Positions 1 to 12,264 of a stretch of DNA of 64,000 nucleotides are shown piece by piece. Where the stretch lies: NCBI GenBank assembly GCA_943735955.1, contig OX030961.1:2881920-2945919 (forward strand). Reading direction: 5' to 3'. The DNA is from Piscicola geometra (lineage: Eukaryota > Annelida > Clitellata > Hirudinida > Piscicolidae). Each line of letters starts with the position of its first letter. Positions within the stretch are counted from its first letter, which is position 1. The translations under genes were made by a program, and so were the position numbers. The notes below the pieces were generated by a model that ran no database searches, was not told the origin of the DNA, and was given only the letters and a program-made list of their open reading frames with translations.

Positions 1-690
1 GGTCTTCAAGTTGTATTGTTGTGGTTTGTGTTTAGATCTTATTGGTGGTCTTCAAGTTGTATTGTTGTGGTTTGTGCTTAGTTCTTATTGGTGGTCTTCA
101 AGTTGTATTGTTGTGGTTTGTGCTTAGTTCTTATTGGTGGTCTTCAAGTTGTATTGTTGTGGTTTGTGTTTGGTTCTTATTGGTGGTCTTCAAGTTGTAT
201 TGTTGTGGTTTGTGTTTAGATCTTATTGGTGGTCTTCAAGTTGTATTGTTGTGGTTTGTGCTTGGTTCTTATTGGTGGTCTTCAAGTTGTATTGTTGTGG
301 TTTGTGTTTAGATCTTATTGGTGGTCTTCAAGTTGTATTGTTGTGGTTTGTGTTTGGTTCTTATAGGTGGTCTTCAAGTTGTATTGTTGTGGTTTGTGTT
401 TAGATCTTATTGGTGGTCTTCAAGTTGTATTGTTGTGGTTTGTGTTTAGATCTTATTGGTGGTCTTCAAGTTGCATTGTTGTGGTTTGTGTTTGGTTCTT
501 ATTGGTGGTCTTCAAGTTGCATTGTTGTGGTTTGTGTTTGGTTCTTATAGGTGGTCTTCAAGTTGTATTGGTGTGGTTTGTCTTTGGTTCTTATTGGTGG
601 TCTTCAAGTTGTATTGTTGTGGTTTGTGTTTGGTTCTTATAGGTGGTCTTCAAGTTGTATTGTTGTGGTTTGTGTTAGTGTGTCTTGTTT
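1..690. repeat. 46-bp minisatellite in an RRP12 intron
   Basis: About 14.5 head-to-tail copies of a 46-base unit that begins ggtcttcaagttgtattg and carries tttggttcttattggt or tttagatcttattggt at its end. Copies differ at a few fixed sites (TTAGATC or TTGGTTC, attgg or atagg), so several higher-order variants are interleaved. The array reaches the left window edge, so its true size is unknown. Open frames of about 90 codons in several frames are by-products of the repeat, not genes. It lies upstream of the first RRP12 exon in the window. Confidence 0.95.
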
Positions 691-810
691 TGATGGCCGT
701 AAACACTCTTGTACGTTGTTTTAGCAACTATATAAATTCATCTCAGCGCTATATAAATATATTTGATTCAATTAAATAATTAATTCTCGTGATGGCGAAC
801 ACATGGCAGG

Positions 811-3230
811 GTGCGCGTGCTGTTGCCGATGGCAGCGGAGTGTCATCAGAAGATGCTGAGGAATGTCCGCAAAGAGATGGACAAGGTGGAGGTGAAGAAG
901 AAGACGATGATGAAGAAGAAGGGAGGAGGGCATGGAGAGGAGGAAGACGAGGAGGAGGAGGGGAAGTCTATGAAGAGCAAGGCTAAAAGCTATGTTACTG
1001 AGTCGGTGGTGTGGTTGGGTTGTTGTAGGTGCTATTTGTGGCTTCCTTATTGTTTTATCTTGCTCAAGTTTATAATTTTAAAAGATTAAAATATTTTCCT
1101 CCAGAATTGATGACATTCTTAGAGGAGTTGACAGCGATGACAGTGGCGATGATGATGATGATGAGACTGAGTACGGTGGTGGTGGTGATGATGATGATGA
1201 TGGCAAAAGCAGAAAATCTAGAAAGTCTCAAAAAAGTGTGGGCAGCAAGAAGAGCAGTAGAAAGGGTGGAAGGAAGAAGGATGGAGAGAGCGGAGGAGGA
1301 GTTTGGCTAAAGGAGGATATCATCGACTTCCTCGATCCATCCGCCACTGACAAAGTCTTCGGTGAGTGACTCCATTGTTGACCTCATTAGTGACCTTTCT
1401 ATCATAACCACTCATGCTTCTCCCTCAACTCCTCCCACAACTCCTCCCACAACTCCTCCCACAACTCTTCCCACAACTCCTTCCTCAACTCCTCCCACAA
1501 CTCCTCCCTCAACTCCTCCCTCAACTCCTCCCTCAACTCTTCCCACAACTTCTCCCTCAACTCCTCCCTCAACTCTTCCCACAACTCCTCCCACAACTTC
1601 TCCTTCAACTCCTCCCTCAACTCCTCCCTCCAACTCTCCCTCCAACCCTTCCACCAACAGCCTCGAAGCCTGAGACTGACAAGAAGAAGACAGTTTCTTG
1701 CGCCTTCAAGACCGCCCCAGATGGCAGACTTGTCATTCCTGATGATCGTCCTGAAGGTTTCTTCTCGTTTGCTTGTGTGTCTTTCTGTCTGTCTCTCTTT
1801 GTCTTTCTTTGTGTCTGTCTAACTTGGTGGTGCTTTGTGTCTGGGTGCGTACACTTATGTGTGTGTACTTGCATTACAGCGAAGGAGCAGCAGAAGAAGA
1901 GGAAGACAGAGGTGGAGGAGGCGGTTGACATGGTCGACGTCGCCAACATGAGGGTTCGTCTCTCTCAGCACTCCCCCTCCTTGCATTCACCCTTCCACCC
2001 CCCTTGCATTCACCCTTCCACCCCCCTTGCACTCACCCTTCCACCCCCTTGCATTCACTCTTCCACCCCCCTTGCATTCACCCTTCCACCCCCCTTGCAT
2101 TCACCCTTCCACCCCCCTTGCATTCACCCTTCAACCCCCCTTGCATTCACCCTTCCACCCCCTTTGCATTCACCCTTCCACCCCCCTTGCATTCACCCTT
2201 CCACCCCCCTTGCATTCACCCTTCCACCCCCCTAGCATTCACCCTTCCACCCCCCTTGCATTCACCCTTCCACTCCCCTTGCATTCACCCTTCCACCCCC
2301 CTCGCATTCACCCTTCCACCCCCCTTGCATTCACCCTTCCACCCCTTTGCATTCACCCTTCCACCCCCCTTGCATTCACCCTTCCACCCCCTTGCACTCC
2401 CCAAACCTCCCAGGCGCCTCACCACGCCTCAACCACCTCACCCTGCAGAACCGCAAACGCAAGATGTCGACCACAAGAGGCGACTCTGACGACGACGACG
2501 ATGGTGATGATGATGATGATGCAGTCAGTAAGGCGTCTGCGCACACATCCACACGCAAGTCCCAGTACTCGTACAAATGTTAGTGTGTTCTCTTGGGTTG
2601 CATGCTATATAAAAATTATGATTTTTATTTTTCTTTTCTGTACTTTTAAGATCTATTGTAATCAATTTATTTCCATATTTATATAGCGCTACTTCTTTGC
2701 ATTTTTGTAAATATTCTTCGTTCCCTCCTCTTTTAAATGGCGGAACCTTCTGCAGCTGGAGGCAGCGGCATCCACAGGAACCTGAAGAAGAAGAAGAAGA
2801 AGCCTCACAACGAGGAGACAGGAGAAAAGTTCAGAGCGAAGGTCAAATTAATTAAACTCGTCTGCTTCTCCAAGGCCTATTTCACATATATCATTGACAT
2901 ACTATATAATCCAGTCCACAAGGGATCAATACGGTGATATGTTTGGTGGTGTGATGATTAAGAGCGGTGACATGTCTCAAACAGAAGGCGAAAGGAGACA
3001 TGAAGAAAGGCAACATCGACCCGTACGCCTACTACCCCCTCAATGCCAACATGATCAACAAGAGGTTGGTATTTTACCAAAATAATAATATTAATGTTTA
3101 TTTATATAAACCAACTTCCACAAACTTTCAAATATTCCCACGTCTTTTCAATTTTATTCTTACATTGTTTTCTACATTTGTTTAATGAAGGAACAAGAGA
3201 AAGGTCATGAAGATTGTAAAGAAGAAATAG
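811..3230 (+). CDS. RRP12: RRP12 homologue, C-terminal exons (partial gene)
   Basis: Ribosomal RNA processing protein 12, a HEAT-repeat/karyopherin-like nucleolar protein needed for export and maturation of pre-ribosomal subunits. Only the charged C-terminal tail is here; the HEAT repeats lie left of the window. Exons by splice site and phase: about 811 (or 836)-965, 1105-1361, 1661-1756, 1880-1953, 2449-2578, 2756-2841, 2985-3064, 3191-3230 (stop TAG). The tail matches RRP12 landmarks in order: LRNVRK, IDDIL plus an acidic run, DFLDPSATDKVF, FKTAPDGRLVI, GGSGIHR, KAKGDMKKGNIDPYAYYPLN, and a basic end KVMKIVKKK. Two Asp runs are encoded by GAT repeats (about 1138-1205 and 2483-2522). The introns are tandem repeats. 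The 5' edge of the first exon is uncertain. Confidence 0.9.
1416..1650. repeat. C/T-rich short-unit tandem array in RRP12 intron
   Basis: Repeats of about 12-15 bases built from cacaactcctcc and ctcaactcctcc fill this intron almost completely. The array ends about 10 bases before the 3' splice site at 1660, so it acts as the pyrimidine tract of the next exon. Confidence 0.9.
1975..2400. repeat. 22-23-bp minisatellite in RRP12 intron
   Basis: About 18 copies of a unit with the core cattcacccttccaccccc. It fills most of the intron between the exon ending at 1953 and the exon starting at 2449. The transcribed strand copy is C/T-rich. Long open frames read from it (HSPFHPPCI and similar) are artefacts. 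Confidence 0.93.
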
Positions 3231-3256
3231 TTTGTAGCCGAAATGCCTGTTCATCA

Positions 3257-3262
3257 ATAAAA
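3257..3262 (+). terminator. Poly(A) signal of RRP12
   Basis: AATAAA lies 27 bases after the RRP12 stop codon and about 100 bases before the TELO2 stop codon on the other strand. Confidence 0.7.
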
Positions 3263-3362
3263 TTAGTTAATCAACTTGCGTTCTCATTTACACTGGTGAT
3301 GCTTCTTAATTGCTAATTACTGCTGATAATTTAATTAAAATATAAAAACTAGTTTGAAAAAA

Positions 3363-6083
3363 CTAATAAGCAACACTAATAAGATGCTTCAACTTCAAAC
3401 TGCTCAACAACGGTAGGAGATTATCCAGCAATTCCACGTTGCCTTGGTGACACTCTCCACTCTGCATCTGCTGCAGCCACTCCTCGGCATGCACCAACTC
3501 ATGCAGTACGTCTTCCAGCGTCACTCGTCCGCCCAGCACGTACATGCACGACCACACGCACGCCAGCACCGCTCTCCGAACGCCAACCTCCTCGTGTCGG
3601 TGAAAGCATGCCGTGAACTGTAAGAGAGACTTGAGCATGCGACCTTGGTGGTTTGAAGTGGGTGTGTCTCGACAAGTAAGGATTGTTTCACTAGAATGAG
3701 CAATTAATTAGTTAAATTGTAAACATTGTGTATCCACAAGTAAGGGACATGTTACTATTAAAATAGAAGAAACAATTAATCATTTAAATCGTTGACAGCG
3801 CTTATCCGTAAGTAAGGTAACAGGTAACCCACCTGCGGGGAGGGTGTTGTGCGAGTGGTAGAGGATGCGTGCTAGAGACATAAGGAGCTTTTCCAGCAGG
3901 AGATGCTCCGACTGCAGCAGGTTGATGCCTTCTTCAGAGTAGTCAAAGTGCTTCATCAGAGGGTAAAAGAACCAGCCGACCACTGGAGACAACTTGTTTG
4001 CAGCTTCGACTGTTGCGCTCTGACTTCTAGCGAATCTTCTGGTTTTTTTCTCGATTCTCTTGGCAACCACCTTGCGCCAGTCTTCATTGGAATCATTTTC
4101 ACCATAGTCTGGACAAGGTTTCTTCGTGATATACTTATCAAAACCACCACTATTGATCGCTTCATTTACGCTGGCATCTGCATTGGTGAGTTGTTCTTCC
4201 TTGAGACTTGACAACACCTGTGCTCCATTCACCAGCACGTCAAGTATGTCACAACGCTGCTTCAGTGTGTAGTTGCGCTTGTAGAACTCGCCAGAGAGGA
4301 ACTCAGCCACGACGTCAGCACTGACAACCACGAGTTTGAGCATGGCCTTCATCCGCATCTCTTCGAAGTCATCGATGCTGAAGCGGTCTTCCAGGTGCAG
4401 AAGCACGCCACACAGCTCCTTGTGCAGCGCCTTCACCTCCTTGTAACGTTCCACCAAGCCCTCACAAGCCTTCAAGCACTCCTCTGCCAACTCGGCATCC
4501 TCACTGCTCACCAGCCCCTCCAAGCACTCGCCCAAGTAATGAGGCACCTTCTTCGACCTCGGCTTCTGCAGCTTATGGATCGGCACCAAGTCGTCATCAC
4601 TGTCCAACTCCTCCTCCACTCCTTCTTTACTTTCTTCTTTTCCTTCCCCTTCTCTTCTCTCCTTATCTTCCTTTTCATCTCCCCATCTCACTTCTTCATT
4701 TCCCTTCCTACTTTTCCTCACTCCCTCCTCCTCATCAACTCCTTCCTCATCAACATCCTCCAGCAGAGACAGCAGTTTCCTGGTCACTGCACACTCCTTG
4801 TAAGGCAGTTTCAACTGGTTGTCTTCGTTCGGCAGCAAAGAGGCCAGCGTGACCGCCACCAACATGCCCATCTGCCTCACCTCTTCCAGGGAAGCACCCA
4901 AGTAGTGGGGTGTTCCCTGCAGCAGTGCTTTTTCCACCGACTCTTTTGCCCTGTGTGCCAGTGCCCTGTCCTTCTGAAGCACACTACAACACAGCATGAT
5001 CGCCTGGTTTATGTAGAAGCCGTGCTCAAAAGAACGGAACTTGACGAAGCTTTTGTTGCTCCAGGAGTCGAGGACTTTGTTGAAGTTGCGGAGGAAGATG
5101 GCGTGGTTTTGAGGAGAAGATGCTGTGTAGGAGATGATGCATTTGAGTGGGGTAGTGTCGGCATAGTAACGATTGAGAATGAACTTGTCTAGGAGCACCT
5201 GTTCTACCCTTGGATTCTTTGAGAGGTCACCGAAGCAGAAGTCAAGCTGTCTGGGCTGCTTCAGTTCCAGCACCAAGGACTCAACACAGGCATTGAAGCA
5301 GTAATCCTCCACCTTGCTGACCAGCTGACTCATCATCTTCTTCCACAGAAAAGAAGAAATAACTTCATCTGTGACTTTCTCCATGAAACTCTTCCAGAAT
5401 ATTCGTCCAGACCCACTCAGGCAAACCTTTCCTACTAACCGAGAAAGAGGAGTTATTGAAGAGTCTTCATTATGCGTCATTCTTGATTTGATATTTTCTA
5501 AGACTGAAAAAACATCATTTGAAACTGTGGAAAAGTAGTTTTCTTCATTGAATTCTTCTAAAAAGGGGTTTCTTTGGTAAATGTTTGCCAGTATTGAAGG
5601 AGATGAAACAATATTTTGAATGAATAATAAAATTTCTTCTTGGAAACTATCATAATTATCTTTGGTTATCTTGCTGCAAACTTCAGTCATATATTTAGCT
5701 ATGCATCCATTCTTCAAAAGTTGAGCTAATAAGAAGGAGAGCTTGTGAAACTTTATTTCTTCATAAGAACAATTTTTAATGGATCTTATCAGCAGAAGGA
5801 AACTTTGATCTGAAGGACCTTTAAGTACAATTTCACGGATAGTTATGAAAAAATCATTCATTTCTTCATTTGTTTCAAAATTCATGGTTGATATCAGATA
5901 AGACAATGTCTCAAAGTAAAAAAGATCGTGAAAAATTTTTCTTGATTCTTGGCTGTTGACTATTTCAGTGAGACTTTGCAAAGATTTTGCTTTCATTTCT
6001 AGTGATGAAGCGTTTGAAGAAAATGTTTCTTTGAGTGAAGAAATACAAGAAACTATGAGTTCCTTGGTGGACATTATTTTCAC
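3363..6083 (-). CDS. TELO2: TELO2 (TEL2), TTT complex subunit
   Basis: Scaffold of the TELO2-TTI1-TTI2 complex, which with HSP90/R2TP stabilises PIKK kinases (mTOR, ATM, ATR, DNA-PK, SMG1). Two exons: 3833-6083 and 3363-3643, joined in phase 1, giving about 843 residues, close to the human length (837). The start may be ATG 6083 or, three codons later, ATG 6074. Family landmarks seen: the C-terminal stretches FYKRNYTLKQRCDILDVL, WRKVVAKRIEKKTRR and FFYPLMKHFD, then the second-exon helices LLQFTACFHRHEEVGVRR. An acidic linker (about residues 440-495) ends in LDSDDDLVP. The same DSDD element in human TELO2 is phosphorylated by CK2 and bound by PIH1D1 of R2TP. Only one intron, unlike the intron-rich neighbours. 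Convergent with RRP12. Confidence 0.93.
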
Positions 6084-6144
6084 TTTTATGATTATTGAAA
6101 ATAAAAACTATTCAGAAAAAAACTTGGTAAAACTTAAAGATTAA

Positions 6145-7000
6145 GAGTCTTAATTTAGGTCTAAAACTAATTTTTAAAAGTAAAGGCCTAAAACAAAAGT
6201 TGATTTAATCTAGATAATTCATGTTTTTTAGCACTAAATACCTTGTTGCATATTATAAGCTTTGAAATAAGCTTGAATAAATTTTTGTTTTATTAAAACC
6301 AGTAAATTAAACGAATGTATTTTTATTTTCCAAATTAAAAAGATATTAAACAATGTTTTGAAGGATACTTTGTTTTCTAAATTTTTCACTTTTTTCTGAA
6401 AAGCAAAAAAATATTTTCAAAGCCTTTTTGAAAATAATTGAAAAAATAATATAAAAAGAGCCAGCTAAGATAATTCAACTATAATTTGTGAATCTTATTT
6501 CGCAATCAATAAATCAATCAAATAAATGTCTATAGCGCTCTTTACTCAATTGTCCATTAAAAGAAGTGAATTTGGAAATAAAGTTACAATTTATTCTCTA
6601 CGATCTGATCATTTAAAATGCAAAAATGAAAAATTTCTAATACAATCCACAAAATCAAATCACAAATTTGACTATGGACTTCTAGGAACTCAAACTAACA
6701 AAGCCAAACCATTGAACCTACCCATCACTCTATTAAACTACTTTAATATGGGAATATAGCAATTTAAAATAGCAATTGTTTAATACCATTTTGAAAAAAA
6801 TAAATGAAGTAGATAATAGAGAAGAGAGCCAACAGCGGAATGAAGGTGTAACTGAAATAATACATTCCGATAAAGATAAACCAATATATTTTAAAAAGCA
6901 ATTGCATCATCCATGAGTGAATGAGGGGAGAGGTTGAATTGAATGGGGGGAAACAAATAGCAAAGAAGACATGATTCTGGTCAGGTTATGGCGGCGTGTG
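6145..7000. other. Intergenic, TELO2 5' flank and TANGO1 3' flank
   Basis: AT-rich sequence with no convincing exon. It holds the shared upstream region of TELO2 and the 3' flank of the TANGO1-like gene. Near 6500-6545 there is a copy of the dispersed AGCGCTAT motif with an (ATTG)n-like tail, in minus orientation. Confidence 0.6.
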
Positions 7001-7002
7001 CA

Positions 7003-10000
7003 TCAGGACCTGAGTGGAAAGAGGAGCAGTTAGGATTCGATAGGTGAAAGCCTATACTATCGCATTACTATTGGTGATAATTAGATGTTTTTGATGAAAA
7101 TAATGTTCTTGATGAAAATAATGTTTTTGATGAAAATAATGTTTTTGATAAAAATAAGATGTTTTTGATGAAAATAATATTTTTGAATTGATAGATCTTC
7201 ATTACGATAAGAAGCTGAAAGAGATGATGAAAGAAGGTGGTGATGGTGATGAACATGGTGGTGATGATAAAGAAGAAGATGATGATGATGATACCTAGGA
7301 GGAGGGCTGTTCACAGGAGGCAGGTTGTCATGTGCTGTTGATGATTTAAAATGAGTAGTAGTGATAACAATATTAGTAGTAATAGTAGTCCAAGTAGTAA
7401 GACAAGTAGCACCGCAAGAGCTAGAATTTTAATAAACACACAAAAATATATGAAAGACTTAAAAAGAACAATAGAACGCAGGCAAACGAACTGAAGCATG
7501 AGTGATGCAGTGACAAGTGAATCAAAGACACACACACACAACCCACCATTGAGGGGGGTGTCGAGTGGCGGAAAGGTTTCCAGACTTCCTCTGGAGTGGC
7601 GCAGAGATGAGGGATGAAGAGGAGGAGGAGGAGGAGGGTGAGATGGGAAGATGGCGTTAGGGGGTGGAAAGTGCAGTGGTGCGAAGGGAGGGACACGTCT
7701 GGGGGATGGGGGGGGGGCATGTAGTTCTAGATATGTTAGTTCTAGATATGCATGGAGGGCTTGAAGATAGACTCAAAGAATGTTTGACGATGCACAAAAG
7801 CACATAAATGATCGATTGGCGCGAACCTGGCGAAGGGTGCAGGCATCGGGAACGCTGGTCTGCCTCTCGTGTCTGTGTGTTTACACTTTACACTGTACAA
7901 CGGTGATCTAACTTATTATTATTGTTTGTTAATACATCAATATATCAAATTATGGGCGATTAAAATAGCAATATATCTCAACCAATGGTAGAGTACGAAC
8001 CAGGCAGGAGTTTCTGTTGCGCCTCGTGCCACTCCTGCAGTCTGTCTTGCGCCTCTGCGATCCTGGCGAGTGAATTTAAACTTTCGAGATGAAAATAGAA
8101 ATTATTCTTTAAATATAATTTATATGATAAAAATGTATAAATAATTTTTTACAATTATTTTAAACTATATTAATTAAATGTAATGAAAAATGATTTGTAA
8201 ATATAATTAATGCAAGGGAATGAGAGTAACTTGGCTTGAAGACTGGTCAGCTCTGCCGTGAAGTCCTTCACCTCCCTCTCGGACTGCCTGCCCAGCAACT
8301 GCATGCACGGTTGGTAGTGACAACGGTGGCTAGTAGTACACGAACCTTCACATAACACCATTATAACGACCACATCACCATAACAACGACCACATCCTTA
8401 TACGTCCCCTTGTAAGTGAACAAGCCATAGAGTTGAACATACAATGCGATAAATACAATACGTCAAAATACGATAAAATACAATACAATTGCAATACAAA
8501 GCAGACAAGCAGACAGACAGGCACCCAGTTATCATGGGCCTTCTTCTGCAGCGATGCAATCTCCTTGCGGTAGTTTGACTCGACTCCTTGCAGCTCCCTC
8601 TGCAGCGCCTCCAGCTGAGACCTGTGTGTGCGTAATTGTGGGGGTGCATCATACACCCTACACCACTAGCACCACACATTGTGGGGGTGCATCATACACC
8701 CTACACCACTAGCACCACACATTGTGGGGGTGCATCATACACCCTACACCACTAGCACCACACATTGTGGGGGTGCATCATACACCCTACACCACTAGCA
8801 CCACACCACGTCACCAGCACCATCAACGCAGAACCACTACACAACCACTACACAACCACCACACAACCACTACACAACCAGCACCACAACCACTACACAA
8901 CCACTACACAACCACTACACAACCACCACACAACCACTACACAACCACTATACAACCACTACACAACCACTACGCAACCAGCACCACAACCACTACACAA
9001 CCACTACACAATCACTACACAACCAGCACCACAACCACTACACAACCACTACACAACCACTGCATAACCACTACACAACCACTACACAACCACCACACAA
9101 CCCCTACACAACCCCTACACAACCACCACACAACCAGCACCACATCAGCATCCACCAACTTGTGCTCGGTGGTGAGTGCTTGAAGTCTTTGAAGTTCTCC
9201 TACGTTGCCCTCCACGCCCTCCTCGGTTCGCTTGTCCCTCGTGTCCAAGCCCTTCAGCATCCTGTCGCAGTTGCTTATACAATGCAATACAATTCAATGC
9301 AATACAATTCAATGCAAGAAAATTCAATGCAATACAATTCAATGCAATACAATTCAATGCAATACAATTCAATGCAATACAATTCAATGCAAGAAAATGC
9401 AATGCAAAAGAGTTACAAATAATTGAATACCTTCCACACAACTACCTCCATCACCACCACCACCACAATCACCATCAGAACACAACGACCACAACAACGA
9501 GCAAACGAACGGCAAACACGCAAACACACACACACACACGCAAACACACGCACGAACTAACGTCGTCATCTCGGCCTCCTTCTGCTTGAAGTACTCGTTG
9601 AGCGTCTTCAACTTGACGCGGCCCGCCTGCAATGCCTCCTGCGCCCGTCTGTCCTCCTGCCTCACCCCCTCCATCCGCCCCTCCACCCTCTCCAGAGAGG
9701 CTGTTCATGGGCGGGAGGGGGGGGTGGTAGTGATGGGTGGTGTGGTTATGATGATGATGTTGGTAATGATGATGATGTTGGTAATGATGATGATGTTGGT
9801 AATGATGATGATGTTGGTAATGATGATGATGTTGGTAATGATGATAAAACGATGATAATCCAATATATTAATATTAATAATATTACTATTAACAATAATA
9901 ATTATTATAATTAGCGCTATATTAATTAAACATCATCATCATAATCATCATCATTATCATCATAGATAGCACTTATATGGTATTCTTAACGATGCAATAA

Positions 10001-11419
10001 AGCAATTGAAAATGGTTATGTGAGTGGGAAGACACCACCTCCCAACACAACGACGACGAATTGCGTCAGCGTGGCGTAAACCCTGCAGAGCTCCAAGGCC
10101 TCACCTTGAGCGGCGTGCGTGCTCTGGTGCTCGTGCTGTAAGGCCTGTTCGATCGCGCAAGCCTCCCTCTCTGTCGCAGCCACTCTCGCCCCTGTCTGTC
10201 GTCGTGGTGATGATTATAGTGGTGGTGATGATGGTTATAATGGTGATGGTAGTGATGATGATGGTGGTGGTGGTGATAGAGGTGGTGATGATTATAGTGG
10301 TGATGATGGTGGTTATGGTGAGGGTGGTAGCGGTGGTGATGATGGCGATGGTGCTGGTAGTGATAGAGGTGGTGATGATTATAGTGGCGATGATGGTGGA
10401 TATGGTAAAGGTGGTAGCGGTGGTGATGATCGAGAAAAAGGTTATGATAGAAACGATGATGGTGGTGGTGGTAATAGTGATAGAGATGACGATGGCGACG
10501 ATGATGATAATGATAGAAAGTAAAGCAATTACGATGTCACGTGAGATGTACTGTCGCAGGTCATCCGTGTCCATGGGGGCCTCTTGCAGGCCTCTGAGAC
10601 ACTGCCTCAAGAGCTGCCGTGGTGGTGGTGGAAAAGGTGGTGGTGGAGGTGGTGGAGGAGGTGGTGGAGGAGGTGGTGGAGGTGGTGGAGGAGGTGGTAG
10701 TAACAGATGCATGCAATGGAGTGATGTGACATGAAGGTATGTTGGAGGAGAGAAGGTACAGGTATAATACTAATACGTCGCGTTGATGCTAGTGTAATGC
10801 TGATGCAATATTGCAACATTGACACCACACTAGAGCATTAATACAAACAAATACGACGAAACAAATATTGCTGCTACAACAGTATTGACACAACACAACA
10901 AAAACACAACAAAAATACAACAAAACAAAAACACAACAACAAAAACACAACACAACAAAAACACAACAAAGAAATACAAATATAAAAAACCTTTTCTTGT
11001 TGCTCCTTCTGCTCGGCAATCCTGCCCCTCGACGACTGCCTCTCCAAGAGGAGGGCACTCTCCACCTCCAAGTCGTCTGCCCTGTGAGGAGTGAGTGAGG
11101 AGTTGGAGGGAAGGAGGAGTGAAGGAAGAGTTGGAGGGAAGAGGAGTGAAGGAAGGAGTTGGAGGGAGGGAGGAGTGATTGAAGAGTTGAAGATAGGAGG
11201 AGTGATTGAAGAGTTGAGGGGAGGGAAGAGTGAAGAAAAGAGTGGAAAAGGAATGGAAGAGTGAAGGATGGAATGAATTAAAGAGTGAGTGAAAGAATAA
11301 AGTGAACCTCTTTATCAGTTCTTGCACGTCTTGTGTTGCCTAATGAATGGTCAACAAACATTCGGTCATGCACCATCATCATCATCATCACCTTCATAGT
11401 CACCATCACTATCATCATC

Positions 11420-11450
<31 letters not shown>

Positions 11451-11690
11451 CCTTAGCCTGGGTCACTTGTAGATCAGCCACATTTTGCTGTAGCGACTGC
11501 AGCTCCCCCTTCAACCTCCCCTCCCCTGCCTCTATTTCCACCAACTCCTTGCTCTTCTATGTATGTGTGTGTGTGTGTTGGTATGTGTGTGTGTTTGTGT
11601 ATTTGTGTGTGTGTGTGTGTTTGTGTGTGTGTGTTGGTATGTGCATTTTTGTGTGTGTGTGTGTGTTTGTGTATTTGTGTGTGTGTGTGT

Positions 11691-11721
<31 letters not shown>

Positions 11722-11982
11722 AATGAATAATTGGATGTGTGGATTAATGAATGGATAAATGAATTAATAAATAAATGAATGGACATATAAATAAATGGAT
11801 GATCAGCTTGATTGACAGATGGAACCGATGGATGAATGAAGACCTTCTCAATCTCCTCTTTCATGCTGGCAACCTTCTTGTTCGCCTCTTCCAGCTGCCC
11901 TTGCAACCGCTTGCTCTGCTTAAGCACCCGGAGATAAACGCATTCTATTGTATTCCATTGATTGATTTGATTGATTGATTGA

Positions 11983-12015
<33 letters not shown>

Positions 12016-12229
12016 ATTCCATTGAGAAATAAAACATTTTCAAGCCATCCTCATCTTCGTCTTCCAACTATCATCATCATTATCCTCAACCATCATTACC
12101 ATAACCTCCAATTGCCACCATCATTCTCGTCGTCGTCATCACCACTACCGCCAACCATCACCCAACATCATCACCACCTAGACAACAAACCAAACACACC
12201 CCCAACCCAACAGCAACAACAACAACAAA

Positions 12230-12264
<35 letters not shown>

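Noticed and set aside
42..779. Several overlapping open frames of 89-107 codons (VVFKLYCCGL repeats)
   Set aside because: They are translations of the 46-bp minisatellite in more than one frame, inside an RRP12 intron.
1362..1673. Thr/Pro-rich open frame fused to the RRP12 exon at 1661
   Set aside because: It is the C/T-rich intron repeat; GTGAGT at 1362 is a strong donor and CAACAG at 1660 a good acceptor.
10024..10734. Open frame of 236 codons rich in Met/Val and poly-Gly
   Set aside because: Read through GAT/GGT repeats and over TANGO1-like exons on the other strand.
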